This document shows positions 36,019 through 46,734 of a stretch of DNA of 64,000 nt, piece after piece (the stretch's first letter is position 1; every line of letters starts with the position of its first letter). Both the position numbers and the translations under genes were made by a program. Under the pieces are notes generated by a model that saw only the letters and a program-made list of their open reading frames with translations, had not been told where the DNA came from and made no database searches. The stretch spans positions 315,021-379,020 of the forward strand of contig JACOUP010000008.1 of NCBI GenBank assembly GCA_016177765.1, given 5' to 3'. The stretch comes from Deltaproteobacteria bacterium. Lineage in GTDB: Bacteria > UBA10199 > JACPAL01 > JACOUP01.

Positions 36019-36782
36019 GTTCATTCCGGGTTCCCTCTTTTTTCTTTTTTATCATGGTGGCCATCCTAGCCTGTGCCTTTTGCGGTTACTTTCTTTGCAA
36101 AAGAGAAAAACTAAAAACCGAGGTGGCGATCGACTTCGGAATCCTGGGGATGATCTTCGGCATTCTCGGTGCGAGGATTTTTCATATCCTTGTCGAAAAT
36201 CCCGCCTATTATTGGAACGACCCGATCCGGGTCTTCCACTTCTGGCGCGGCGGGTTTGTCTCCTGGGGGGCCTTCATCGCCGTCCCATTGTCCCTGATCC
36301 TTTATCTGAAGGTCCGAAAGATCCCTTTCTGGCCTTACTTTGACATGGCCGCCGCCGCCATGCCGGTTATCAAGATTTTTGTTCGGATCGCCTGCCTGAT
36401 GACCGGTTGTTGCTATGGGAAACCGACCGAACTCTGGTGGGGAATCCGCTTCACGAACCCAAATTCAACCGCCTTTTACTATTATCCCGATCTCCCCCTC
36501 CACCCCACACAGATCCTCTCGCTGATTCACGCCATCCTCCTCTTTCTCGGCATCAACTGGGTTTACAAACACCGCCGATTTGAGGGACAAACCGCCTCAC
36601 TGATGATCCTTTTTTGGGTTGTCCCCCGCTTTTTTATCGAATTCCTAAGAGGGGACACCGATCGCATCCTCTTTTTCAACGACACCCTCTCCACCGGCCA
36701 GTTGATGGGGATCCCGCTCTTCATCCTGGGCCTGATTCTTTACACCACCCTAAAGAAGAAAGGATTGCATGACTTCGCGTAA
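35994..36782 (+). CDS. Second Lgt-like diacylglyceryl transferase, diverged
   Basis: A 262-residue multi-pass protein clearly of the Lgt family (VRIACLMTGCCYGKP, PLHPTQILSLIH, FIEFLRGDTDR). Relative to the other copy the first Gly of the GRLG motif is Val, and the loop GGLVFYGG is GGFVSWGAF, so residues near the active site differ. The two conserved Arg are kept. It may have a different lipid or protein substrate, or be specialised. It sits between lspA and a CPBP protease, with overlaps at both ends, keeping lipoprotein and membrane-protease functions in one operon. Confidence 0.88.
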   Translation: MRPILFTIGSFRVPSFFFFIMVAILACAFCGYFLCKREKLKTEVAIDFGILGMIFGILGARIFHILVENPAYYWNDPIRVFHFWRGGFVSWGAFIAVPLSLILYLKVRKIPFWPYFDMAAAAMPVIKIFVRIACLMTGCCYGKPTELWWGIRFTNPNSTAFYYYPDLPLHPTQILSLIHAILLFLGINWVYKHRRFEGQTASLMILFWVVPRFFIEFLRGDTDRILFFNDTLSTGQLMGIPLFILGLILYTTLKKKGLHDFA

Positions 36783-37434
36783 AAAGGAAATCCTTGAGGC
36801 CGCCCTTCTTTTTGTCGTAGCGCTGGTCCTTCTCAAACTACTTTACCTCAACCGGGGTATCCCCTGGATCTCCCGCCTCCTCCCCCTCCTCTCGGCGATG
36901 ACCCTCGTCTACCTCCCGTTGGGGTATCTGTGGTACCGGAAGTCCCCTGTCGATTTTCTCTATAACGCCGAGGATGAATGGCGTCGGGCGATTACACTCT
37001 TCTTCATCACTTCTTTGGCGGTTTTCCCTGTCTTTGTTGTCGCGGCCCATTTTTACGACACACTTTTCATGAAAATGTCTTTTCATGAGGCTTCCTTCCC
37101 GCAACCACTCACCTTTGGCCTGTTTCAGGTCTTTCTCGTTGCCCTTCCGGAGGAATTTTTTTTCAGGGGATGGCTGCAATCCTTTCTCAACCGTCACTTC
37201 GAAAAAAAATGGAGGATTCTGGGAACGGCGGTGGGCCCGGCATGGTTTCTCACCGCGCTCATTTTTGCCACCTCCCACAGTTTTATTACGGTCCAGTGGT
37301 GGCATTTTGCCATCTTCTTCCCGGCGCTCCTTTTTGGGTGGCTCCGTGAACGGTCCGGTTCGATCCTCGCCTCCACGCTCTTCCATGCCGCCAGCAATAT
37401 CGTCACCCATTGGATCGATATCCATTATCGATGA
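36769..37434 (+). CDS. CPBP-family intramembrane metalloprotease
   Basis: The 221-residue protein has about six membrane segments and the three CPBP (Abi/CAAX-like) motifs: PEEFFFRGWLQ, ATSHS and FHAASNIVTHW. This family includes CAAX-type proteases and myxosortases that process C-terminal sorting tails. No target protein with such a tail was recognised in the window. It overlaps the second lgt gene and is coupled to the pseudouridine synthase by ATGA. Confidence 0.88.
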   Translation: MTSRKKEILEAALLFVVALVLLKLLYLNRGIPWISRLLPLLSAMTLVYLPLGYLWYRKSPVDFLYNAEDEWRRAITLFFITSLAVFPVFVVAAHFYDTLFMKMSFHEASFPQPLTFGLFQVFLVALPEEFFFRGWLQSFLNRHFEKKWRILGTAVGPAWFLTALIFATSHSFITVQWWHFAIFFPALLFGWLRERSGSILASTLFHAASNIVTHWIDIHYR

Positions 37435-38189
37435 ATCCGGAGATCCCCATCCTTTACGAAGACCCTGACCTGTTGATCGTCAACAAACCGGCCGGATTGC
37501 CAACACAAGGGGTTGGTGAAACCACAACCTCTCTGATCGCTTTACAATACCCCGAAATCCTTTTGCTCCCCGATCAAGGGGCCGTTCATCGCCTGGATAA
37601 TGACACCTCTGGTCTTGTCGTCATCGCACGGAATCAAAAATGCTGGGAGGCCATGAGGGAACTCTTCAGCCGTAATCAGGTTCAAAAAGAATACTTCGCA
37701 CTCGTCTGGGGTAAGGTTTTGGCAAAGGGGGAAATTGACCTTCCGATCGGCTCGGACCCAAAAAGTTCAAAACGGGTAAAGGTTTACCGGAACAAGAAGG
37801 AGGCGGTCCGGAACAGGGCCCAATCGGCCGTGACTTTTTATGAACCGGTTCAAGCCACGAGGACGGGTGGCGAGGGTCGGGCGCCCGGCCGAGCGGAACG
37901 GGTGAGCACGGCTGGGCGGAACCTGAGACAGGACCCGTCCACGTGGCTCCGAATCCGGATCAAAACCGGCCGTCGTCACCAGATTCGTGCCCATTTAGCC
38001 GCCATCGGACACCCGGTCGTTGGGGATAAAATCTACAAAAATCAACCCGTTACCCACGTACCCGGTACCGAAAAAAGCCGGCATTGTCTCCATGCCACCT
38101 CCCTTCGGTTCCGTCATCCCCAAACCGGCCGCGAATTCTTTGTGGAGGCGCCTCTCCCGCCCGACATGAGAGAAATGATCCCCAAGTAG
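37431..38189 (+). CDS. RluA-family pseudouridine synthase
   Basis: The 252-residue enzyme converts uridine to pseudouridine in rRNA or tRNA. The catalytic motif HRLDNDTSGLVV (~53-64) carries the essential Asp, and GRRHQIRAHLAAIGHPVVGD follows. The ATG at 37431 overlaps the upstream stop. About 30 residues (~142-172, RTGGEGRAPGRAERVSTAG) are encoded by a G+C-rich palindromic insert not expected in the family. Which RNA site is modified cannot be told. Confidence 0.9.
   Translation: MNPEIPILYEDPDLLIVNKPAGLPTQGVGETTTSLIALQYPEILLLPDQGAVHRLDNDTSGLVVIARNQKCWEAMRELFSRNQVQKEYFALVWGKVLAKGEIDLPIGSDPKSSKRVKVYRNKKEAVRNRAQSAVTFYEPVQATRTGGEGRAPGRAERVSTAGRNLRQDPSTWLRIRIKTGRRHQIRAHLAAIGHPVVGDKIYKNQPVTHVPGTEKSRHCLHATSLRFRHPQTGREFFVEAPLPPDMREMIPK
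37855..37946. repeat. Palindromic in-frame insert in the pseudouridine synthase
   Basis: The segment is bounded by GGACGGGT (37861-37868) and its complement ACCCGTCC (37933-37940), with flanking CCACG and ACGTGG. The interior is G+C-rich with smaller self-complementary words (GGGCGCCCGG). It keeps the reading frame. Confidence 0.65.
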
Positions 38190-38214
38190 GGGCAAGGCGC
38201 CGCCTTGCCCCTAC
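38186..38214. repeat. Perfect 13-bp inverted repeat at the pseudouridine synthase stop
   Basis: GTAGGGGCAAGGC and its complement enclose a GCC loop; the stop codon TAG lies in the left arm. The right end CCCCTACAAAA matches the right end of the rimO insert, suggesting one element family. Confidence 0.75.
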
Positions 38215-38271
38215 AAAATGCGCTTGCCCCCTTCCTTAAAATAGGCTTGGATCGCTCTTTAAGGGGTAACC

Positions 38272-38847
38272 ATGCCGGCCGATCAGATCGTTCTCGACCT
38301 GGAGACGCAAAAGACCTTCGATGAAGTGGGGGGACGGAATAATTTCCACCTCCTGGGTGTCTCCGTGGTTGGGACCTACTTTTACGAAAAAAACCAGTTC
38401 AAGATCTTTGAGGAAAAAGAGATCCCTGAACTGGAAAACGAACTCCAAAAAACCTCACGAATTATCGGTTTTAATATCCGCCGCTTTGATTTCCCAGTCC
38501 TCGCCCCCTACCTGAAAATCGACCCGGCCAAATTGCCGATCCTAGACATCATGGATGAATTAGAAAAGATTTTGGGCCATCGGGTCAGCCTTGAGTCAGT
38601 CGCTCAGGCGACCTTGGGGGTTGGCAAAAGCGGCAAAGGGTTGGATGCGATTGCCTATTTCCGGAACGGCGAAATGGATAAACTCAAGGCCTATTGCCTC
38701 GACGATGTCCGGCTGACCCGTGAGATCTACGAGTACGGCAAAAAAAATGGGGAGGTCTTTTATCAATCCAAGGATGGACTCCACCGCCTCCCTGTAAAAA
38801 TTAACTGGAAAGACCCCGAACCGCCGCAACAACAATCGCTTTTTTAA
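38272..38847 (+). CDS. RNase H-like/DEDD exonuclease-fold protein
   Basis: A 191-residue protein with the three DEDD-type exonuclease motifs: LDLETQ (~9), IGFNIRRFDFPVL (~62) and YCLDDVRLTREIYEYG (~143). It resembles the YprB-type ribonuclease H-like domain and PolB-like 3'-5' exonuclease domains. No polymerase domain is attached. It probably trims nucleic acid ends; substrate unknown. It is five bases upstream of rimO on the same strand. Confidence 0.8.
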   Translation: MPADQIVLDLETQKTFDEVGGRNNFHLLGVSVVGTYFYEKNQFKIFEEKEIPELENELQKTSRIIGFNIRRFDFPVLAPYLKIDPAKLPILDIMDELEKILGHRVSLESVAQATLGVGKSGKGLDAIAYFRNGEMDKLKAYCLDDVRLTREIYEYGKKNGEVFYQSKDGLHRLPVKINWKDPEPPQQQSLF

Positions 38848-38852
38848 TCTTT

Positions 38853-40157
38853 ATGGAAAAAAAGGTTTATCTGGAATCCTTGGGCTGTCCCAAGAATCTC
38901 GTCGACTCCGAGATCATGATCGGCAGTCTCCTCACCAAGGGGTATACCGTCACGACCGATAAAACGGAAGCTGATGTTGTCGTCGTCAACACCTGCGGTT
39001 TTCTGGAGGCCTCCTCCCGTGAATCGATCGAAACCGTGGTTCAACTGGGGCAAGAGAAAAAGAAGGGGGCCCAGCTGGTCGTGGCCGGTTGCCTCGTCCA
39101 ACGGTACGGCCAAGAGCTGGCCAAGGGACTTAAAGAAGCCGATCTCTTGATCGGGACCGATGATTATGCAAAACTCGGCAACCTCATTTCAGAAAAATTA
39201 CCCGAAAGGGCCTACATCCATGAGCCGCTCTACATCCCAACAGCGGCGATGCCGCGCCTCTTGACTGACCGGGTCTCGACCTACGTCAAGATTGCGGAGG
39301 GGTGTAACCACACCTGCTCTTTTTGTATTATTCCCAAACTGAGGGGACGTCAGAGGAGTCGTTCCATCCCGGACATTAGAAAGGAAGTCGAAAATCTCCT
39401 GAATCAAGGGGTGAAAGAGATCTCGCTGATCGCCCAAGACACTACCGACTACGGGAATGACCTCCACAATGGGACAACGATTGAAAAATTATTGAGGGAA
39501 CTGGGAAAGATCGAAGGGGATCACTGGCTCCGGCTGATGTACGCCTACCCGCTCCGCTTTTCGGACGAACTGGTCTCCATTTTTAAAGAAACTCCGACCC
39601 TCTGCAAGTATATCGACATTCCATTCCAGCATAGTAGCGATCGACTCTTACAATCGATGCATCGGGGATCCAACTCCCGTTACATCTGGAGCATCATTGA
39701 GCGGCTCCGGAAAGAAATCCCCCAGATGACGATCCGCTCGACATTTATTGTCGGCTATCCCGGTGAGACAGACAAAGATTTTGAGGGGCTCTGCCGGTTT
39801 ATCAGGGAGGCGGAACTGGAGCGGGTTGGGGTTTTTGCCTTTTCCATCGAGGAAGGGACCGAAGCGGCCCTGCTTCCAAACCAAGTCCCGGATTCGGTCA
39901 AAAAAGAGAGGAAAGGGGCCCTCATGGAACTCCAACAAAAAATCAGCTTGAAGAAAAACAGGGCCCTGATCGGCAAGAGTCTAAAAGCGATCCGTGAGAA
40001 AAATCACGCTCGGCTTGAAAATCAGGCGCCGGAGATCGATGGGGTTGTTAAATTAAAAGGAAAGGGCGTGATGAATCACACCCCTACAAAAAACCCATTC
40101 ATCACTGTTGAAATTACCAGCGCCGACCCGTATGATCTGGTCGGGTGTATCGTATGA
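38853..40157 (+). CDS. rimO: Ribosomal protein S12 methylthiotransferase
   Basis: RimO adds a methylthio group to an Asp of ribosomal protein S12. The 434-residue protein has the three N-terminal cluster Cys (ESLGC, NTCGF, AGCLV), the radical-SAM CNHTCSFC (~152-159) and the C-terminal TRAM-type domain ending SADPYDLVGCIV. The LESLGCPKNLVDSE N-terminus separates it from MiaB. A small palindrome (40064-40083) adds KGVMNHTPTK within the TRAM domain. Its stop overlaps the next start (ATGA). Confidence 0.95.
   Translation: MEKKVYLESLGCPKNLVDSEIMIGSLLTKGYTVTTDKTEADVVVVNTCGFLEASSRESIETVVQLGQEKKKGAQLVVAGCLVQRYGQELAKGLKEADLLIGTDDYAKLGNLISEKLPERAYIHEPLYIPTAAMPRLLTDRVSTYVKIAEGCNHTCSFCIIPKLRGRQRSRSIPDIRKEVENLLNQGVKEISLIAQDTTDYGNDLHNGTTIEKLLRELGKIEGDHWLRLMYAYPLRFSDELVSIFKETPTLCKYIDIPFQHSSDRLLQSMHRGSNSRYIWSIIERLRKEIPQMTIRSTFIVGYPGETDKDFEGLCRFIREAELERVGVFAFSIEEGTEAALLPNQVPDSVKKERKGALMELQQKISLKKNRALIGKSLKAIREKNHARLENQAPEIDGVVKLKGKGVMNHTPTKNPFITVEITSADPYDLVGCIV
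40064..40087. repeat. Short palindromic insert in rimO
   Basis: GGGCGTGAT and ATCACACCC pair with one mismatch around a GA loop, followed by CCTACAAAAAA. The end resembles that of the 38186-38214 element. Confidence 0.55.
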
Positions 40158-41107
40158 CCTCGGAAAAAGATAATATTATCCGCTGGGATTTTTCAAAAAA
40201 ACCATTTTACGAAAATTTCTTTTTTGAATTGCGAGACCCTGAAAAACGGTTCGCCTTTCTGGGACGATATACACTGACCTCAGAAAAAGAAGCACCGGTT
40301 GGGTCGGTCTGGGGGGTTTTCTTTGATCTCAGGGGTCTCAAGAACACTGTCCTTCAGAATGACTTCCCTCTCCACAAGGTCATGAGGGAACAGGATTTCT
40401 TTTTCCTCCAGATTGGCGGGTCGGCGATATTTCACAACGGTTGCCGGGCCTCTCTCAAAGAGAAAGGCCAAGAAATGGAATGGGATCTCAGCTGGGAACC
40501 TTGCGAAGAGGGTTTTCTCCCATTGCCCCGCCTCCTTTATAGTCTCCCTTTCCCAAGGACAAAAATACTGACCCCCAATCCGTTGCTCCGCTTTAACGGA
40601 AGGCTCCGGCTGGGTAACGAAACCTTCACCCTTTCCAACGCCGTCGGGCAACAGTCCCACGCCTGGGGGAATGAGCCCCACCCTTCCTACCTCTGGGGTT
40701 TTGCCAACCAGTTCGACAACAACGAGGCCCTCTTTGAGATCGCGGCGACACCGGCCCCACTCCAAAGAAAAGAGGCCCCCTTATTGACGGCGATGGTCCT
40801 GCGAATCGGTCATGAGGATTATCGTTTCAACCTCCCCCACCATTGGCTCAAAAATAAAAACAACATCGCCCCGGATCATTGGCACTTTGAGGCCAAAAAC
40901 AGAAAATTTTACCTGGTGGGTGATTTGGAGGCGGAGGAAAACAGTTTTGCCAGGCTCCCGTATCAAACCGCTGATCGGAAAGAGCAGGCCGAATTCAAAA
41001 CCCTGCAGGCGAGGCTCCACCTCCAACTTTTTAAAAAAGAGGAGGGAGTCTGGACTAAAACTCGAGAACTGACCTCGTCCCAAGCCTCACTGGAGTACGA
41101 CAGATAA
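40154..41107 (+). CDS. CrtC/tocopherol-cyclase-like (lipocalin-type) protein
   Basis: A 317-residue protein without a signal peptide. The central GQQSHAWGNEPHPSYLWGFANQF recalls the HxWG motif of CrtC (hydroxyneurosporene hydratase) and tocopherol cyclase, whose folds are tandem lipocalin barrels; the surrounding beta-rich sequence and length (~300) agree. No carotenoid or quinone genes are adjacent except ispA at a distance. A role in modifying an isoprenoid or lipid is inference. It is coupled to rimO by ATGA. Confidence 0.55.
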   Translation: MTSEKDNIIRWDFSKKPFYENFFFELRDPEKRFAFLGRYTLTSEKEAPVGSVWGVFFDLRGLKNTVLQNDFPLHKVMREQDFFFLQIGGSAIFHNGCRASLKEKGQEMEWDLSWEPCEEGFLPLPRLLYSLPFPRTKILTPNPLLRFNGRLRLGNETFTLSNAVGQQSHAWGNEPHPSYLWGFANQFDNNEALFEIAATPAPLQRKEAPLLTAMVLRIGHEDYRFNLPHHWLKNKNNIAPDHWHFEAKNRKFYLVGDLEAEENSFARLPYQTADRKEQAEFKTLQARLHLQLFKKEEGVWTKTRELTSSQASLEYDR

Positions 41108-41111
41108 TCCC

Positions 41112-41140
41112 TTGCCAATTCGAGCAAGATTGCCTATAGT
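41112..41140 (+). promoter_or_regulatory. Predicted promoter of rng
   Basis: TTGCCA (41112-41117) and TATAGT (41135-41140) are 17 bases apart. It predicts a ~90-base, A+T-rich leader before the ATG at 41236, which carries AAGAGG. A long untranslated leader would suit autoregulation, as is known for RNase E in other bacteria. Confidence 0.6.
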
Positions 41141-41235
41141 TGGGCGGTTTCGTTTTAACTAACTAATTTTGATCAATTTTTTAAATCTATGGTCATGATT
41201 TCGAAGGTTTTGAAAATTACAAAAAGAGGTTTTGC

Positions 41236-42756
41236 ATGGCAAGCGAGCTGGTCATTAACGTCTCCCCCACGGAGACCCGTGTCGCCCGGTTGGAGGGCGG
41301 CACCATTACTGAACTCTACATAGAACGATCCCGCGAGGCGGGGTACGTCAGCAATATCTATAAAGGCAGGGTCGTCCGGGTTCTCCCCGGGATGCAGGCC
41401 GCTTTCGTGGATGTCGGCCTGGAGAGGACGGCCTTTCTCTACGTCACCGATATCGTCCCGGAACTGGCCAGTTTCAACGAGGTCGAAGGGACGAATGAGG
41501 ATGGCGAAGAAGCTTCCGTAAAACTACAGCCGGAAAGAAGACGAAAACGCCGGATCCCGCAAATACAAGAGTTGATCAAAGAGGGGCAGGATATCCTTGT
41601 GCAGATTGCCCGCGACCCGATCGGCACCAAAGGGGCCCGGCTCACCAGCCATGTTTCTCTTCCGGGACGGTTCATGGTTTTCATGCCGACCGTCAATCAC
41701 CTGGGCATCTCCCGACGGATCGGTGATGATCACGAGCGATCCCGTTTGCGTCACCTCCTCGAAAAGATCCGCCCCGCAGAAGGGGGACTCATCGTCCGGA
41801 CAATGGCCGAAGGGGCCAGTCTCAAAGACCTGCAACAGGATGTCGACTACCTCCAGAACCTCTGGAAGGAGGTCTGCAATAAGAAAGACAAGAGCCCCTC
41901 GCCAGCCTTGATCCACAGCGAATTGGGGATCGTCCTGAAGGCGATCCGTGATCTCTTCACCCCCGATGTCGACCGTGTCGTCATCGATTCGGAGGCCGAG
42001 GGGAAAAAGGTCCGGGATTTCATCGAGAGCTTCATGCCCCGGATGAAACATGTGGTGGAAATTCATCAGGGGCCCGAACCGATCTTCGATACCTTCGGGA
42101 TCGAAATTGAAATCTCCCGCGCCCTGGGGAAAAAAGTCTGGCTCAAATCGGGCGGGTATCTCATCATCGACCAGACTGAGGCCTTGACCGTTGTCGACGT
42201 CAATACCGGCAAGTTTGTCGGCAAGAAGAACCTCGAAGACACCATCCTCAAAACAAACCTCGAAGCGGCAAAGGAGATCAGTTACCAGCTCCGCCTGCGG
42301 GATATCGGCGGGATCATCATCATCGACTTTATCGACATGGAACGCCACACCAACCGTGACAAGGTTTACCAGACCTTGAAAGAGGTCCTTCAGGCCGACC
42401 GGGCGAAGACCACCATTACCAAGATCACCGACTTGGGGCTCGTGGAGATGACCCGAAAGAGGACCCGCGAGAGCCTCGGCCGACTCCTCACAGAAACCTG
42501 TTTTTATTGCGAGGGAAGGGGGTACCTGAAGAGCAAACTGACCGTCTGCCATGAGATCTTTAGAGAACTCAAAAGAAATTCCCCCGACTTCCGGAAAGAG
42601 GTGGTCACCGTTCAGGTCCACCCCTCGGTCGCCGCCCTGCTGGCGGACGAGGAGTCCCAGGGGCTGGAAGAATGGCAAAAAGCGACCGGCAAAAAGGCCT
42701 CTGTCAAGGGACGGGAGGATTACCACCTTGAACAGTTCGACATTTTCGAGAGTTGA
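41236..42756 (+). CDS. rng: Ribonuclease G (RNase E/G family)
   Basis: RNase G is a single-strand endoribonuclease that processes 16S rRNA 5' ends and degrades mRNA. The 506 residues match RNase G rather than RNase E. The S1 domain (GYVSNIYKGRVVRVLPGMQAAFVD) has an insert with a charged loop. The catalytic DNase I-like part carries LTVVDVNTGKF and GGIIIIDFIDM, and the zinc-link is CFYCEGRG (CxxC). It heads the run to rplU. Confidence 0.95.
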   Translation: MASELVINVSPTETRVARLEGGTITELYIERSREAGYVSNIYKGRVVRVLPGMQAAFVDVGLERTAFLYVTDIVPELASFNEVEGTNEDGEEASVKLQPERRRKRRIPQIQELIKEGQDILVQIARDPIGTKGARLTSHVSLPGRFMVFMPTVNHLGISRRIGDDHERSRLRHLLEKIRPAEGGLIVRTMAEGASLKDLQQDVDYLQNLWKEVCNKKDKSPSPALIHSELGIVLKAIRDLFTPDVDRVVIDSEAEGKKVRDFIESFMPRMKHVVEIHQGPEPIFDTFGIEIEISRALGKKVWLKSGGYLIIDQTEALTVVDVNTGKFVGKKNLEDTILKTNLEAAKEISYQLRLRDIGGIIIIDFIDMERHTNRDKVYQTLKEVLQADRAKTTITKITDLGLVEMTRKRTRESLGRLLTETCFYCEGRGYLKSKLTVCHEIFRELKRNSPDFRKEVVTVQVHPSVAALLADEESQGLEEWQKATGKKASVKGREDYHLEQFDIFES

Positions 42757-42791
42757 CAAGCAAGGCGGAAAATGATTAAAGCCCCCCTCCT

Positions 42792-43103
42792 ATGTACGCT
42801 GTGATTCAGACAGGAAGCAAGCAATACCGGGTCTCTGAAGGGGACCTGATACAGGTCGAAAAACTCCCCCAGGAAGAGGGGAAGAAGGTTACCTTTGATA
42901 AGGTCTTCATGGTGGGGGGTGAGGGGGAGTCATTCATCGGAAACCCGACCCTTGCCAAGGCCAAGGTCATCGGTGAAGTGATGACCCAAGGTCGCGGGAA
43001 GAAGGTCCTTTCCTTGAAATTCCGGAAGCGCAAAGGGTTTAAAAAAACGGTCGGTCATCGTCAGCATTTTACCACTGTGAAAATAACGGAGATTAAGTCG
43101 TAA
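42792..43103 (+). CDS. rplU: Ribosomal protein L21
   Basis: The 103-residue protein matches L21 end to end, from [20 protein letters not shown] to the C-terminal [18 protein letters not shown]. It lies 35 bases after rng, with rpmA one base further, as in most bacteria. The bases before the ATG are C-rich, so no normal Shine-Dalgarno is seen. Confidence 0.98.
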   Translation: MYAVIQTGSKQYRVSEGDLIQVEKLPQEEGKKVTFDKVFMVGGEGESFIGNPTLAKAKVIGEVMTQGRGKKVLSLKFRKRKGFKKTVGHRQHFTTVKITEIKS

Positions 43104-43104
43104 C

Positions 43105-45134
<2,030 letters not shown>

Positions 45135-45138
<4 letters not shown>

Positions 45139-46385
45139 AAAACAAGATCCTAAAAATAGCCCAAAGGGCCAAAAAAGCCTCTGAGACCGCTGCCGTTCTC
45201 CGGACAGAACTCAAGAACCGGCTCCTGAACAAGATGGCTGACCAGCTCCTGGCCTCCGAAAAGAGGATCCAGGAGGCCAATGCCAAGGATCTTCGTTTTG
45301 CAGAAAAAAAGAAACTCTCCCCGGCATTGATCGACCGTCTCCGATTGAACACCAAACGGACCCACGAGATGGCCCAGGGCTTAAGAGAGGTTGCTTCCCT
45401 CCCTGATCCGGTGGGCGAGGTCGTTAAAAAATGGACAAGACCGAACGGACTGCAGGTCTCAAAGGTGCGGATCCCTCTGGGAGTCGTGGCAGTCATTTAT
45501 GAATCACGCCCCAACGTCACCGTTGATGCCGCCGGGCTCTGTCTCAAATCGGGCAACGCCATCATCCTCCGGGGCGGTTCCGAGGCGATTCACTCCAACA
45601 TCACCCTCGCCAGGATTCTTCGGGAGGTTCTTTCTTCCCACAAGCTTGATCCAGAGATTGTGCAGATTCTTGAAACCACCGACCGGAAGGCGATGGAGAT
45701 CCTCGTCCGGCAGGACCGATGGATTGATGTGGTGATTCCACGCGGCGGTGAAGCTTTGATGAAATGGATGGCAGAACACTCACGAATACCGGTGATCAAA
45801 CATGACAAGGGAGTTTGTCACATCTTTGTCGATCAATCGGCCGATCTGGCGATGGCCGAAAATATTGCCTTCAATGCCAAGGTCCAGCGACCGGGGGTCT
45901 GCAACGCGATGGAAACACTTTTGGTTCACAAGGAGATTGCCCCCCAATTCCTCCCCCGGATGATTGAAAGATACCGTTCGGCCGGGGTTGAAATCCGGGG
46001 CTGTCCCACCACACGAAAGATTCTTAAAGGTCTCAAGCCGGCAAGTGAAAAGGATTGGTCGACCGAGTACCTCGACCTGATCCTTTCGATACGCGTGGTC
46101 CCAGATCTGCCCGGTGCCATCGCCCATATCCGAAAATATGGTTCCAGTCACACAGAGTCGATTATCAGCCAAGACCCGCAAAGTACGGAAACATTTTTGA
46201 ATGAATTGCAGTCCTCCGTTGTCCTTCATAACGCCTCAACCCGTTTTAACGACGGCGGGCAACTTGGGCTAGGGGCTGAAATCGGAATCTCGACAACGAA
46301 GCTCCATGCCTTCGGCCCGATGGGGTTGGAAGAATTGACCACCACCAAATTCATCGTGAGAGGAAGCGGACAAACGCGTGAATAA
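45135..46385 (+). CDS. proA: Gamma-glutamyl phosphate reductase
   Basis: ProA reduces glutamyl phosphate to the semialdehyde, the second proline step. The 416-residue protein shows the aldehyde-dehydrogenase fold with GVVAVIYESRPNVTVDAAGLCLKSGN, the catalytic Cys in KVQRPGVCNAMETLLVH, and the C-terminal NASTRFNDGGQLGLGAEIGISTTKLHAFGPMGLEELTT. The start is GTG. Confidence 0.97.
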
Positions 46386-46734
46386 AACCCAGACCCGAAC
46401 AACCGCCCGTCTTATGGCCCAGGCGGCCTACGACAAAAAAGCGGAGCAGATCACCGTCCTTGATCTTCGGGAACTGACCTCCTTCACCGATTTCTTCGTG
46501 ATCGCCAGCGGGTCGTCAGACCGGCAGGTCCAGGCCATCGCCAACAACATCGAAGAGACCCTCAAAAAGAAAAAAATCCAGCTGATCGGCTCTGAGGGGT
46601 ACACTCACGGCCACTGGGTTCTGTTGGATTATGGTGACGTGGTCGCCCATATTTTTTACGAAGAGGAGAGATCATTTTACGACCTCGAAAGACTCTGGAG
46701 CGATGCCAAACGGGTGAAGTTTAATCTGAAATAA
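46378..46734 (+). CDS. rsfS: Ribosomal silencing factor RsfS
   Basis: RsfS binds L14 on the 50S subunit and blocks subunit joining when nutrients are scarce. The 118-residue protein carries the conserved DFFVIASGSSDRQVQAIANNIEE and the WVLLDYGDVVAHIFYEEERSFYDLERLW end. In many related operons nadD comes before it and rlmH after; here proA and gpmI are the direct neighbours with overlaps. Confidence 0.96.
   Translation: MNKTQTRTTARLMAQAAYDKKAEQITVLDLRELTSFTDFFVIASGSSDRQVQAIANNIEETLKKKKIQLIGSEGYTHGHWVLLDYGDVVAHIFYEEERSFYDLERLWSDAKRVKFNLK

Noticed and set aside
38186-38214. Hairpin considered as a rho-independent terminator
   Set aside because: No T-run follows on the plus strand; A residues follow instead.
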